Assembly: GCA_021325135.1 (NCBI GenBank)
Contig: JAJPHT010000015.1
Location: 1-64,000, forward strand
Reading direction: 5' to 3'
DNA length: 64,000 nucleotides
From: Pseudomonadota bacterium
GTDB taxonomy: Archaea; Thermoplasmatota; SW-10-69-26; JACQPN01; JAJPHT01
Shown: positions 30,501 through 38,723 of the stretch, one piece after another
Position numbering within the stretch: the stretch's first letter is position 1
Layout: every line of letters starts with the position of its first letter
The notes under the pieces: generated by a model
The model's database searches: none
Told to the model about the DNA's origin: nothing
Seen by the model: only the letters and a program-made list of their open reading frames with translations
Program-made: the position numbers and the translations under genes

Positions 30501-33500
30501 TCGCGGACCAGAGCACGTCCACGGCGTTCTCCAGCTGGACGTCCATCGTGCCCGTGACGAACCCCGCGAGCATGTTCTTCGTCTACCCGTCCAACGGCAC
30601 GGTGAACATGACCAACGCGGCGCCGGACGTGGGCTTCTCGGTGCGCCTCGACCGCCCCAGCCTCCAGGCGACGCCGAAGATCAACTACACGCTCTTCAAC
30701 GCGGTCACGCAGAAGTACTACACGCTCTCGGGCGCCGCGGTGAGCCCCGTGGGCGGCCTGCCCCCCGCGATCGCGAACGTGAGCGTCCCGCTCACCGAGG
30801 CCGACGGGGACTCCACGTTCTTCTTCAACTGGACCCTGGGCGGCGTGCTGCCCCCGGGCAACTACTACGTCAACGCCAGCGCGTGGGACGGCCAGACCGG
30901 CGCCGCCATCGGCGCCGCCGCCTCGGCCCACTTCGGCGTGCAGGACCAGGCGCCGCAGGTCCTCGTCGACGTGACGCCCCCGTACTCCGACTGGCCCACC
31001 AAGGCGACGCTGGATTCTGCGGGCACGACGTATGCGCCTCGCGTGTTCAACGTGACCGTGCGCATCGTGCACGGCTATGCGCACCTCCCCTCCAGCGGCG
31101 TCACGGGCGTCCTGGGCCTCAACAACGTGACCACGCCCTACGCGGACCCCGCGACGTACCGCATCGCCCTGCGGGACTTCCGCGACGAGACGCCGCTCCA
31201 GTCGGTGGCGCTCTTCCAGGTGGCGCTCCCCGCCTCGGCGCGCGACGCGGCGGCGTTCCTCCTGCAGTTCAACGCCTCGACCGACTCCGCGGCCCTCTTC
31301 GGCGACGCGGCCAACGGCACGTCCACCAGGATCGTCCACCTGGACGCCTCGCCCCCCGTGCCCTCCGTGCTCCTCGCGGACACGCAGGCGACGGCGGCGC
31401 ACTTCGGCGGGGCCTCCGACGAGCTTCGCATCATCGGCGTCTCGCAGGACGCCTCGTCGGGCACCTCCAAGGTGGAGGTCAACCTCTACGACGTCACGCA
31501 CGACAAGACGTTCGTGTGGGACGCGGACCCCAACGGCGCCTGGGTCGCGGGCGACGTCGCGTCGTACATGACCAGCGACCTCGTCCACCCGGGCAACGGC
31601 ATCGGCGGCGTCATCTCCAACCTCACCGTGCGCAACGTGTGGGTCCAGCACCTCGCGCGCCAGGGCGGCGTCGACCAGGCGCTCTTCACGGTCAACGACT
31701 CGACCCGCGCGCGCTCCGACGCCAACGGCGTCGACAACGGCAACCGCTACAACCCCATCGGCCTCGACCCCGGCGCGCTCTACCGCGTGCGCGTCCGCGC
31801 GACGGACCTCATGGGGCTCTCGAACACCACCGAGACGACGCTGCGCATCGACGCCATCGCCCCCGTCCTGGCGACCCCCTTCACGGTGCCCAGCTTCGGC
31901 GGCTGGATCCCGGGCTCCGGGCCCTTCATCCAGACGACCAACGTGTCGGACAACGCGTGCATCGCCCGCGTCGTGCTCCACGGCGTCTCGCCCCTCACGA
32001 ACTCGAGCTACGCGGCCAACTTCACGCCCCCCGGCGGGTACTCGTGCAACGCGTACCACAACAACGTCGTCTCCCAGTGGAGCGTCAACCTCCAGGACTG
32101 GCCGCTGCTGCGCTACGAGCCCGGCGTGTGGACCTACTGGGTCGAGGCGCTGGACGGCGCGGGCAACAACGTCACGAGCGGGACCGTGCAGGTCTACGTC
32201 CGCGACGACCAGCCCCCCGTCTCCACCGTGCAGCTCCAGCCCGCCATCATCGGGCAGGGCAGCACGACGCGCATCGTGGCCCACGTCACGGACAACTGGC
32301 GCGTGGGCAGCGTCACGCTCTCGGTCTACCCGCAGGGCAAGACGACGCTCCTGAAGCGCATCGCCATGGCGGGCGACCCCAACAATCCCCCCGACGCCAA
32401 CGGCATCGGCAACTACTCCGCGGACCTCGCCTCCGGCCTCGGCCTCGCGCTGGACGTGGGCAACTACACGTTCGACGTGTTCGCCGGCGACGGCAACACC
32501 ACCGCGGCGTGCGCCGAGTGCCTGCACGCCAACGCCACGCTGCGCGTCGTCACCGAGGCGCCCCCCGACATCCGCTTCGAGCGGCCCGCCGAGGGCGTGA
32601 CCTACGTCAACGCCACGCCCACCATCGCCATCCGCGTCACGGGCACCAACCTGACCGTCCCCGGCGTCGTCGTGACCGCGGGCAAGAACGGCACGCTCTC
32701 CGCCGTCTCGCCCACCTTCGCGTTCCAGGCGGGCAGCAACAACTCCGTGCTCACCGGCTCCTTCGACGCGGTCCCGCTGGCGGCCGGCGACAACTACACC
32801 GTCCGCGTGAACGTCACCACCGCGACGGGCTTCTTCGCCACCGTGAACCGCTCGTTCAGCGTCGACGCCGCGGCGCCCAACGTCACGGCCACGCCCACGG
32901 GCAACGTCACGCTCGCGGGGGCCCAGTGGGCCGGCCGCGGCGCGACCGTCGCGCTGGCGGCCCACGACGACCTCTCCGGCGTCGCCGCCATCACGTACTC
33001 GGTCAACGGCGGCCCCACGCAGACGTATCGCGCCCCCGTGGACGTCGCGGGCCCCGACGGCACGTGGACGCTGGACTACGCGGCGGTGGACCGCGCGGGC
33101 AACGCGCAGCGCAACCGCTTCACCATCCAGCTCGACGCCACCGGCCCCTCCGTCAGCGTGCTCCAGACAGGCTCCACCGTGAACGTCACGGTGAACGACC
33201 GCTCGGGCCTCCTCAACGACTCGGTGAAGCTCTTCTACGCGCTGGGCGGAAGCGGCGTCTACCAGACGGCGCCCATGACCCGCGTGGGCACGACCAACGT
33301 GTTCACCGGCGCCATCTCCGGCGACGTGGCGCGGGGCTTCTCGTTCTACGTCACCGCGCGCGATGCCCTGGGCAACGACGGCAGCAACGGCACGGCCACC
33401 GCGCCCAACGTGGTGCCCCCCGCGACCGCGGCCGAGAACACGCCCCCCACGGTGAAGATCGTGACCCCCGCGCAGGGCGACTCGCTGCGCGACACGGTGA

Positions 33501-34141
33501 ACGTCCAGTACGTCGCGCACGACCTGGAGTCGGCCGACCCGCTGCTGAAAATCACCATCTCGCTGCGCAGCCCCGACGGCACGGGCCAGAACCTCGTCAC
33601 CGACTCCGACAACTCGGGCACCTACGTCCTCAACGCCAGCGGCATGCCCGCAGGCTCCTACACCCTCGTCGTGCGCGCGAGCGACGGCGACAAGGCCAGC
33701 ACGGACCAGGTGACGTTCAACCTGGAGGCGGGCCGCGCGGTGGAGGTCGTGAACCCGCCCCCCGCCAGCGGCGACGTGGACCAGCCCATGGCCTTCGCGG
33801 TGCGGTTCAACCCCATCGGCAAGACCGTGGCGCAGGCCACGTGGACCGCGTCCAAGGACGGCCAGGTCTACACCAGCGGCGTGCTCACCGCAGGCCAGGG
33901 CGCCTACGCGGCGAGCTTCACGCCCAAGGACCCCGGCGTCTACGACATCAAGGTCCAGGCTACCTACACCGACGGCACCAGCGACGCGCAGCCCACCACG
34001 GTGGCCACCGTCACCGTGGCCGGAGCGGCCGCGGCGCCCGCCTCCGGCGGCCTGCCGGCGTCCTTCCTCGTGCTCATCGTGCTGGCGGTGGCGACCATCG
34101 CGCTTGCCGCCTACGGCGCCTTCGTGAGGTGGAAGCCGTGA
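27596..34141 (+). CDS. Giant secreted surface protein with Ig-like repeats and C-terminal membrane anchor
   Basis: This encodes 2181 residues from ATG 27596, preceded by a strong GGGAGGT Shine-Dalgarno 7-8 bp upstream. It has a signal peptide (about 1-29), then more than a dozen beta-sandwich-like repeats with phrases such as AYDRSDPATLV, DRAGNSPAS and DGAGNNVTS (cadherin/Ig-like, often NVT/NGT glycosylation sites). The C-terminal helix GLPASFLVLIVLAVATIALA ends RWKP, leaving a short basic tail inside. This fits an adhesin or S-layer-associated protein. The first 750 bp are visibly less GC-rich than the rest: 57% and 50% in two 60-bp samples near 27721-27840 against 73% near 33061-33120. The stop overlaps the next start (GTGA). 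Confidence 0.88.
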   Translation: MLGRQRLLAAWITGLVAVSGTVALLPLASASDISAPTPDGIAIFVNGIESTPSAQQQGKIGTSISFAIYGNLTFNTATQCITGSPQFNASADLSAFDPTLGPNAVFSVPSPPPSDPAGTAMVTYHIVATKTITVTAGSKDGLATGFRGYITARCTADAGGTPVPHSAGIDSTDKVFLDNAKPSLSLVPSVQSGRGGAGSVFTLSLSSISSDIDSYSFDLKDLLSTSPTTVSGAGLPSSSLGPFTLGETDKQNPQVTVSLTDTHGNSNSLTFPATGLDSHRPAAISPTATPKPGPAVQVSWVPLATDTDADNVSVVVKDLATGVSSSPILCAQNGPANGCTKTSDRNSGLIVYNLSSTAFAWQTLHDYGLTLTTVDAVGNTGGSVIQSVSTLSNPSANVQYTPGATRGIGSTFQLQMVNANSQTARVDVDVSSVSSQGVIPVGTTPVNVTVTPHGSPPSMTAQVVGADVNNTPVKLSTRIVDASGNDVTASQLPDPVAPLATNLTAVPRPGGSITVYLKPAASDVDINGFVVASSPSIGNGTLYLPATSSNVSGGVYYWNFTPDLLTMGTTYTFTAHANDNAGNAGALSPSASTRAAVIPILLQLNAVPVAGSLMPTLSGSVLGSGNDGVNVAVTKVVNGVTNYWTWTSGNAFQTTPFTRELAVSGGSFLATNLTALTAEGSYAITVTAYDRSDPATLVDSRASSFTLDHTSPALTPEVSGSGVKNGYADGGPDLASIQAQATQIKLNATATDAGGSGLSAFRYAIVDANTVPVTGIDGLPVVFTCPGPLCDDLSAAPLVAGQAGFAGTFGLRVNDLLPGTYEINVSVVDRAGNSPASATTLKDSFTLAPRVAIDANNPPIADDAGNLLVHPLAAFDATHTFDGRTTCSGTTCGVSQVTLFARTRGGDPGDHGQQIGDSVYLPSSANPVPYDAGGRTPAPLYFDYFQGSVSLGGLDRNTTEVRAQATVTLADQSTSTAFSSWTSIVPVTNPASMFFVYPSNGTVNMTNAAPDVGFSVRLDRPSLQATPKINYTLFNAVTQKYYTLSGAAVSPVGGLPPAIANVSVPLTEADGDSTFFFNWTLGGVLPPGNYYVNASAWDGQTGAAIGAAASAHFGVQDQAPQVLVDVTPPYSDWPTKATLDSAGTTYAPRVFNVTVRIVHGYAHLPSSGVTGVLGLNNVTTPYADPATYRIALRDFRDETPLQSVALFQVALPASARDAAAFLLQFNASTDSAALFGDAANGTSTRIVHLDASPPVPSVLLADTQATAAHFGGASDELRIIGVSQDASSGTSKVEVNLYDVTHDKTFVWDADPNGAWVAGDVASYMTSDLVHPGNGIGGVISNLTVRNVWVQHLARQGGVDQALFTVNDSTRARSDANGVDNGNRYNPIGLDPGALYRVRVRATDLMGLSNTTETTLRIDAIAPVLATPFTVPSFGGWIPGSGPFIQTTNVSDNACIARVVLHGVSPLTNSSYAANFTPPGGYSCNAYHNNVVSQWSVNLQDWPLLRYEPGVWTYWVEALDGAGNNVTSGTVQVYVRDDQPPVSTVQLQPAIIGQGSTTRIVAHVTDNWRVGSVTLSVYPQGKTTLLKRIAMAGDPNNPPDANGIGNYSADLASGLGLALDVGNYTFDVFAGDGNTTAACAECLHANATLRVVTEAPPDIRFERPAEGVTYVNATPTIAIRVTGTNLTVPGVVVTAGKNGTLSAVSPTFAFQAGSNNSVLTGSFDAVPLAAGDNYTVRVNVTTATGFFATVNRSFSVDAAAPNVTATPTGNVTLAGAQWAGRGATVALAAHDDLSGVAAITYSVNGGPTQTYRAPVDVAGPDGTWTLDYAAVDRAGNAQRNRFTIQLDATGPSVSVLQTGSTVNVTVNDRSGLLNDSVKLFYALGGSGVYQTAPMTRVGTTNVFTGAISGDVARGFSFYVTARDALGNDGSNGTATAPNVVPPATAAENTPPTVKIVTPAQGDSLRDTVNVQYVAHDLESADPLLKITISLRSPDGTGQNLVTDSDNSGTYVLNASGMPAGSYTLVVRASDGDKASTDQVTFNLEAGRAVEVVNPPPASGDVDQPMAFAVRFNPIGKTVAQATWTASKDGQVYTSGVLTAGQGAYAASFTPKDPGVYDIKVQATYTDGTSDAQPTTVATVTVAGAAAAPASGGLPASFLVLIVLAVATIALAAYGAFVRWKP

Positions 34142-34779
34142 GCCCCGAGGTCATGGGCGTCGAGCTGGACGCCGACCTCCGCGCGTGGGGCAACGACCAG
34201 CGCCGCGTCGGGAGCCTCCTGGCCCTCATCCTCGCGGCGGCGTTCCTCGTGGCCGCGCTCGTCGTCTACTTCGTGCTGGGCCAGGATGGCGCCATCGCGT
34301 ACTGGACGCTCCTCGTCCTCGTCGCGCTGGCCCTCCTCTTCGAGGTCCTGCTCCTCGTCCTGCGCCCCAAGGCGGCGAGCCCCGCCGCCGAGCCGGCCGC
34401 GGCCGCCGCGCCCGCCGAGGCGCGCCCCGAGCCCGAGCCCCAGTGGGACGCCCCCGCGCCGAAGCCGGCGCCCGCGCCCGTGCGCACGCTCACGCTGCGC
34501 TGCTCGGACTGCGGCACCGTCTTCGACGTGGCCGACACGGGCGAGCGCCCGCTGCGCCACGTCTGCCCGGGCTGCGGCGCCGAAGGCACGCTGCGCGACG
34601 AGGTCCCCGCGCCGGCGGCCCCCGCGGTCCCGCTCCCTCCGCCTCCCGTGGCCATCCCGGTGAAGCGCCTCAAGCTCCGCTGCGGCGGCTGCAAGGAGGT
34701 CTTCACCATCGAGGACAGCGGCGAGCGCCCCCTGCGGCGCCCGTGCCCCTACTGCGGGCGCACCGGAGAGGTCAGGTAG
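34138..34779 (+). CDS. Membrane protein with two C-terminal zinc ribbons
   Basis: This encodes 213 residues from GTG 34138, overlapping the giant gene's stop (GTGA); an ATG at 34153 is an alternative. Two membrane helices (about 24-46 and 52-76) lead to an Ala/Pro/Glu-rich linker and two zinc ribbons: CSDCGTVFDV-x(n)-CPGCG and CGGCKEVFTI-x(n)-CPYCG, each with the phrase SGERPLR or TGERPLR between the pairs. It resembles the 24272-24934 protein. Coupling to the giant surface protein suggests a dedicated partner, perhaps for its secretion or for sensing it. It overlaps the convergent Cys-rich gene by 31 bp. Confidence 0.75.
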   Translation: MSPEVMGVELDADLRAWGNDQRRVGSLLALILAAAFLVAALVVYFVLGQDGAIAYWTLLVLVALALLFEVLLLVLRPKAASPAAEPAAAAAPAEARPEPEPQWDAPAPKPAPAPVRTLTLRCSDCGTVFDVADTGERPLRHVCPGCGAEGTLRDEVPAPAAPAVPLPPPPVAIPVKRLKLRCGGCKEVFTIEDSGERPLRRPCPYCGRTGEVR

Positions 34780-35243
34780 GCGCCCAGCCACGGCAGCGGC
34801 GCGAGGCCGGCCGCCGGGGGAGGCGTCAGCTCGCACAGGATGGGCAGGGGGCCCGCGTTGAGGAGGCAGTCGTAGCCGGGGCACGAGGCGCCGGCCGCGT
34901 TGACGACGCAGACGCCGTCGCAATCCGCCAGGCCCACGTTGACGACGCAGTGCGTGTCGCAGTCGGAGCCGCCCACGTTGAGCTGGCAGTCGCTCTTGCA
35001 GTCGCCCTGGACGTTCACCAGGCACGTGCCGTTGCCGCGGCAGCTGCCGCCGGGCGAGACGACGTGGACGGCGTTCACGGTGCAGGACGCGCTGCAATCC
35101 GCCGCCACGTTGATGGTGCAGCTCCCGCCCGCGGCGCAGGGGTCGGGCACGCTGACGACGCAGTCCGCCGCCGCGGAGGGCACGAAGGGCACGATGCCGG
35201 CAAGGAGGGCGGCGAGAAGGGCGACGAGATGGAGTTTCTTCAT
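34749..35243 (-). CDS. Secreted Cys-ladder repeat protein
   Basis: This encodes 164 residues with a signal peptide (about 1-26). The mature part holds 16 cysteines and a recurring unit C-x-[ILV]-N-[VA] (CTINV, CTVNA, CLVNV, CQLNV, CVVNV, CVVNA, CLLNA), each followed after 3-13 residues by another Cys, usually after Asp or Ser. Regular 12-20-residue spacing suggests a disulfide-stitched beta-solenoid. No known family comes to mind. The start is ATG 35243, about 10 nt after the predicted transcription start. The last ten codons overlap the convergent zinc-ribbon gene. Confidence 0.75.
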   Translation of the reverse strand: MKKLHLVALLAALLAGIVPFVPSAAADCVVSVPDPCAAGGSCTINVAADCSASCTVNAVHVVSPGGSCRGNGTCLVNVQGDCKSDCQLNVGGSDCDTHCVVNVGLADCDGVCVVNAAGASCPGYDCLLNAGPLPILCELTPPPAAGLAPLPWLGAYLTSPVRPQ

Positions 35244-35276
35244 GGACAGCCTCGCCCGCGGCACCATCGTCCCGAA

Positions 35277-35286
35277 GCATATACTT
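35277..35286 (-). promoter_or_regulatory. TATA box of the Cys-ladder gene
   Basis: AAGTATATGC on the minus strand lies 34-43 bp upstream of ATG 35243, placing transcription start near 35253 and giving a leader of about 10 nt. Confidence 0.6.
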
Positions 35287-35618
35287 GCGTCGAAAAATGG
35301 AGAAAACGACCAGAGGCGGACTCCTCAGGGGAGGCGCCCGTCGACCAGCGCCTCCACGATCGCGGCCACCTTGTGGGGCCGCCCTCGTCGAACGCGCCGT
35401 CCACGGGGCCCCCGGCGGCATCCGGCTCCCGATCCCCGAGATGGGATCGGGGTCGCCCGCCGCCGCGATGGGCAGGAGCAGGAGGCACGCAAGGGAAGGG
35501 GAAAGGCCGCTCGCACGCTGGCGACCGGGCCCTGCCGGGCCTTCAAGGTTCTCCGCGGCCCGCGGACTTGCTGTGATTCCCGGATAAGGACGATATCACC
35601 GAGGGCCATCCAGCCCCG
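35287..35618. other. Intergenic region without a recognised gene; one hairpin
   Basis: About 330 bp between divergent genes. A perfect hairpin CCCGATCCC (35428-35436) / GGGATCGGG (35443-35451) is the only clear structure. A GGATAAGG element near 35581-35588 is the best promoter candidate for the gene at 35619. Open frames here have arginine/proline-rich composition and are not credible. Confidence 0.5.
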
Positions 35619-37562
35619 ATGCGAGCCATCGTCCTGCTCCTCACCCTGCTGACGCTGACGCCCCTCCTGCCCCTCGCCGCCGCCTCCGCGGCGCCCACCC
35701 CCGTCGACGCCGCGGGCCCCGACGCCGAGGGCGCCTGGGCCCTGCGCTACGACGCCGCGCGCGACGCGCCCGGCCGCGCCGCGGCGAGCCTCGACGTCGA
35801 GGTCCGCGACGGAGGCTCCACCCTCCGCGCCTCGCGCGACCTGGGCGCCCTGGACCTCCCCGCGGGCGCGACGCGGCTGAACCTCACCTTCCTGCCCGCC
35901 GAAGGCCCGGGCGACTACGCGGTCTCCCTGGTGCTCGACGGCCTGGAGGGCGAGCCGCTGGCCTTCCACGTCGAGGGGAGCCACGGCGCCAGCGCGCAGG
36001 TGGGCTTCTCCGTGCCCGACGAGCCCACCTGGCTCAACCTCACGTCGGACTCCGTGAACGCCGAGGGCAAGCAGAAGTCGCCCGGCGACGACGTGATCAC
36101 GCGCCTCACGCTCCACGACGGCAACGGCCTCGCGGACCTCGACCCCGCGCTGCGCTGGCGCGTCGACGGCCCGGGCTATCACGACGAGGGCGCGCTGCCC
36201 CTCCCCTCCGCGCCCTCTGCGACCGACGCCAGCGTCGAGCACCGCTGGCACGCCTCGCCGCTGGCCAACGCGACGTACCGGCTCACGCTCTCCGCCACGC
36301 GCCAGGGCGCCGCGCTGGCCAACGCGACGCGCACGTTCGTCATCAAGGACGCGCCCACGACGCTGGCGCCCCTCTCGCTCCCCAACGTGACGCCCGACGC
36401 CGACCTCGCGCTCCCCGTGGACGTCGTCCTCGCGGACCGCAACGGCGCGCCCGGCGCCGGCACGCTGGAGGCGCGCGTCTACCGCGGCAGCCAGCGCGCG
36501 GACGGGCTCAACGCGACCTTCGCCGACGGCAACGCCACCGTGGACCTGGCGCTGGGTCGCCCCCGCGGCGTCAGCGCGGAGGGGGCCGGCCTCACTGCGT
36601 TCCCGCTGACGCTGCGCGTCCCAGCGGGCGCCGCGCCCGGGCAGGCCCGCCTCTCGATCCTGCTCAACGGCGCGCTCCTGGGCTCCGCCACGCTCAACCT
36701 CAGCGCGCTTCCCACCCTGGCGAACCTCACCGCGACGCCCGAAGGCGACTCGCTCCGGTTCGACGCCTCAGGCTCCGGCGAGGGCGTGCTCCACGTCGAG
36801 CTTCGCGACGGCGGCCTCGCGAACGCCGCCGACGCGCCATTCGCCAACGGCTCCGCGCAGGCGCGCCTCGACGCGCCCGGCCCCGCGCGGGCGCTGCGCT
36901 GGAACGCCACGCTGCTCGCGCGCCCGGGCGGCGCGCCCCTCGCGTGGCGCGAGGGCGTCTGGACGCGCGCCGCGCCCGAGGTCTCCCTGCGCCTGCTGCG
37001 CGGCCTGCCGCGCCTCCCCGCCGCGTGGAGCGTCGAGGCGCCCGGCTGGGACCTCTCCGGAGCGGCCTTCAACGCGACGTTCACGCGCTGGGACGGCGCG
37101 CCCGAGCCCAACCTCACGGCGCGCTTCGACGGCTCGACGCTGGAGGTGGCGGGTCCCCCGACGCTGGAGCCGGGCCGCTACGCGATGATCGTGCGCCTCG
37201 CGCTCCCCAACGGCACCGTGGGCGTCGCGAACGCCACGCTGGACGCTGGCCCCTGGATGCGCGTCCACCTGGGCGCGCCCGTGGTCGCGGGCCGCGTCGC
37301 GCGTCTGGACCTCGCCAACGACGGTGGCCTCGCGGTGCGCCGCCTTGTCGTCGAGACGGAGGGCAACCTCACCGTGGCCCTCTTCGTCAACGGCTCCGCG
37401 GTGGCGCCGCGCGCGTCGCCCTCGGGCCGCCTCGTCTTCGACGGCCTCTCCCTGGCGCCGGGCGACGCGGCCGCGCTGGACGTGCGCCTCCCCGAGGGCC
37501 CGCTCCCGGCGGGCTTCCACGCCGGCGTCGTCCGCGTGCTCGCGCTCCCCGGGGGCTCCTGA
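35619..37562 (+). CDS. Secreted protein with beta-sandwich repeats
   Basis: This encodes 647 residues with a signal peptide (about 1-25). The mature protein is Ala/Leu-rich with many N-x-T/S sites (NLT, NAT, NGS) and repeated strand patterns such as ANATYRLTLSATRQG and NATFTRWDGAPEPNLT, suggesting serial Ig-like or CARDB-like domains. There is no membrane helix at its own C-terminus. It ends by overlapping the next gene (TGATG), which encodes a short protein with a C-terminal anchor, so the two are translated together and may assemble at the surface. Confidence 0.72.
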   Translation: MRAIVLLLTLLTLTPLLPLAAASAAPTPVDAAGPDAEGAWALRYDAARDAPGRAAASLDVEVRDGGSTLRASRDLGALDLPAGATRLNLTFLPAEGPGDYAVSLVLDGLEGEPLAFHVEGSHGASAQVGFSVPDEPTWLNLTSDSVNAEGKQKSPGDDVITRLTLHDGNGLADLDPALRWRVDGPGYHDEGALPLPSAPSATDASVEHRWHASPLANATYRLTLSATRQGAALANATRTFVIKDAPTTLAPLSLPNVTPDADLALPVDVVLADRNGAPGAGTLEARVYRGSQRADGLNATFADGNATVDLALGRPRGVSAEGAGLTAFPLTLRVPAGAAPGQARLSILLNGALLGSATLNLSALPTLANLTATPEGDSLRFDASGSGEGVLHVELRDGGLANAADAPFANGSAQARLDAPGPARALRWNATLLARPGGAPLAWREGVWTRAAPEVSLRLLRGLPRLPAAWSVEAPGWDLSGAAFNATFTRWDGAPEPNLTARFDGSTLEVAGPPTLEPGRYAMIVRLALPNGTVGVANATLDAGPWMRVHLGAPVVAGRVARLDLANDGGLAVRRLVVETEGNLTVALFVNGSAVAPRASPSGRLVFDGLSLAPGDAAALDVRLPEGPLPAGFHAGVVRVLALPGGS

Positions 37563-38002
37563 TGCGTGGCGCGTGGCTGGCGCTCCTCCTCGCGCTCCCG
37601 GCCGCCGCGGCGTTGGACGCCTTCCCCGCCGAGTCGCGCCTGGGCGCCACCGAGGCGCGCTTCCTCGTGCGCCTCCCCGACGGGGGCGCGCTGCGCGTCC
37701 GCGCCGACGCGCCGGTGGACGTCGCCCTCGCGCCCCCCGGCGGGGAGCCCGAGGCGTTCGCGCCCGCTCCGGCGAGCTTCACCGTGGGGACCGCGACCGC
37801 GTGGCACGGCCTCCCGGGCGCGGTGGAGATCGTCGCGCGCCGCGCGGACGCGACGAGGCCCGTCACGCTGGAGGCCGACGACGGCGCGGGCGGCGTCGAG
37901 CTGGAGTGGCCCGCGCAGGCGCCCGCGCGATGGGCGCCCGCCCCCGGCGCGCTGGCGCTCGTGGGGCTCGCGGGCGCGGCGCTCGCGCTCCGAAGGATGT
38001 AG
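37562..38002 (+). CDS. Secreted protein with C-terminal hydrophobic anchor
   Basis: This encodes 146 residues with a signal peptide (about 1-18), one small beta-rich domain and a C-terminus reading PAPGALALVGLAGAALALRRM: Pro/Gly, hydrophobic stretch, then two Arg. That tripartite end resembles archaeosortase-type sorting signals (the PGF-CTERM group), though the motif is not exact. It overlaps the upstream secreted-protein gene by ATGA. Function unknown. Confidence 0.68.
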   Translation: MRGAWLALLLALPAAAALDAFPAESRLGATEARFLVRLPDGGALRVRADAPVDVALAPPGGEPEAFAPAPASFTVGTATAWHGLPGAVEIVARRADATRPVTLEADDGAGGVELEWPAQAPARWAPAPGALALVGLAGAALALRRM

Positions 38003-38034
38003 CTACAACCGCAGTCCAAGTGTGGGAACATATA
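37999..38034 (+). promoter_or_regulatory. Promoter and palindrome of the second RHH-PIN pair
   Basis: TGTAGCTACA (37999-38008) is a perfect palindrome, followed by a TATA box, CATATATG, near 38029-38036. The ATG at 38061 lies about 27 bp after the TATA box, so the transcript is probably leaderless. The palindrome lies at the end of the preceding gene and could be the RHH operator. Confidence 0.55.
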
Positions 38035-38060
38035 TGCAACCCGAACCCCAGCTCGTCCTG

Positions 38061-38300
38061 ATGCCAAGCCGATCCGTCACCCGACGCGTGCGCCTCACGC
38101 CCGAAGAGGACAAGCGCCTCTCGCGCATCGCGAAGCAGCGCGGCGCCGACGTGAGCAAGGTCATCCGCGAGGCCATCGACCTCCTGGAGCGGGAGGACGC
38201 GCGCCGCGCGGCGTACGACCGCATGATCGAGATCGCGGAGAAGGAGCAGAAGGCCCTCCAGGGGCGCCCGCCCCCCAAGGAGCGCTGGGCCCCCAGGTAG
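38061..38300 (+). CDS. Ribbon-helix-helix antitoxin (second pair)
   Basis: This encodes 79 residues from ATG 38061, the first codon that fits a leaderless transcript from the TATA box; an ATG at 38034 overlaps that box. The RHH core is SVTRRVRLTPEEDKRLSRIA followed by ADVSKVIREAIDLLERED; a charged tail (EKEQKALQGRPPPKERW) would contact the toxin. The PIN gene begins 8 bp downstream. Confidence 0.82.
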   Translation: MPSRSVTRRVRLTPEEDKRLSRIAKQRGADVSKVIREAIDLLEREDARRAAYDRMIEIAEKEQKALQGRPPPKERWAPR

Positions 38301-38307
38301 GTGGACC

Positions 38308-38697
38308 ATGCGGATCGTCCTCGACACGAGCGCGCTGTTCTACCCGCGCGCCCTGGCCTCGCTGCGCTCGGACCACCCCGGCGCGGAGCCCGTGATCCCC
38401 ACCGTCGTCCTCCTGGAGCGGGCGCGGCAGCTCTCCCGCGCGGGCCTCGACGGCGCGGGCGAGATGCGCGCGTTCGTCGAGCGCGGCGGGCTCACGCTGG
38501 AGGCGTTCGGCCCCGAGCAGGCGCTCCGCAGCCACCAGCGCGCGCCGCGGGACGACCGCCTCTGGGCGCGGGCGGGCCGCGACGCGATCATCGCGGGCCA
38601 CGTCGCGGAGGGGGACGTCCTCTGGACGGCGAACGCGCGCGACTTCCTCGACCTGGGCCTGGCGAGGGAGCAGGTGCTCGACGTCCGCGGCCTCTAA
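38308..38697 (+). CDS. PIN-domain ribonuclease toxin (second pair)
   Basis: This encodes 129 residues. The acidic residues Asp6 (VLDTS), Glu37 (LLERARQL), Asp92 (GRDAIIAGHV) and Asp112 (NARDF) match the PIN site. It shares long identical stretches with the toxin at 26878-27261 while the two antitoxins differ more, which points to a duplicated toxin with partner divergence. The predicted activity is RNA cleavage; the target is unknown. Confidence 0.85.
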   Translation: MRIVLDTSALFYPRALASLRSDHPGAEPVIPTVVLLERARQLSRAGLDGAGEMRAFVERGGLTLEAFGPEQALRSHQRAPRDDRLWARAGRDAIIAGHVAEGDVLWTANARDFLDLGLAREQVLDVRGL

Positions 38698-38723
38698 ACC
38701 TGCGCGTGGCGCTCCCCGCCGCG

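Noticed and set aside
28886..33520. Very long open frame (over 1500 codons) antisense to the giant surface-protein gene, and another in a second forward frame to 34779
   Set aside because: High third-position GC keeps shadow frames free of stops. Their translations are Arg/Gly/Val/Glu-rich without domains, while the accepted frame has a signal peptide, repeats and an anchor.
35325..35480. Minus-strand phrase GRPHKVAAIVEALVDGRLP, protein-like
   Set aside because: Only about 20 residues before the stop; the upstream sequence in the frame is Arg/Gly low-complexity. It may be a relic, but support is too thin.
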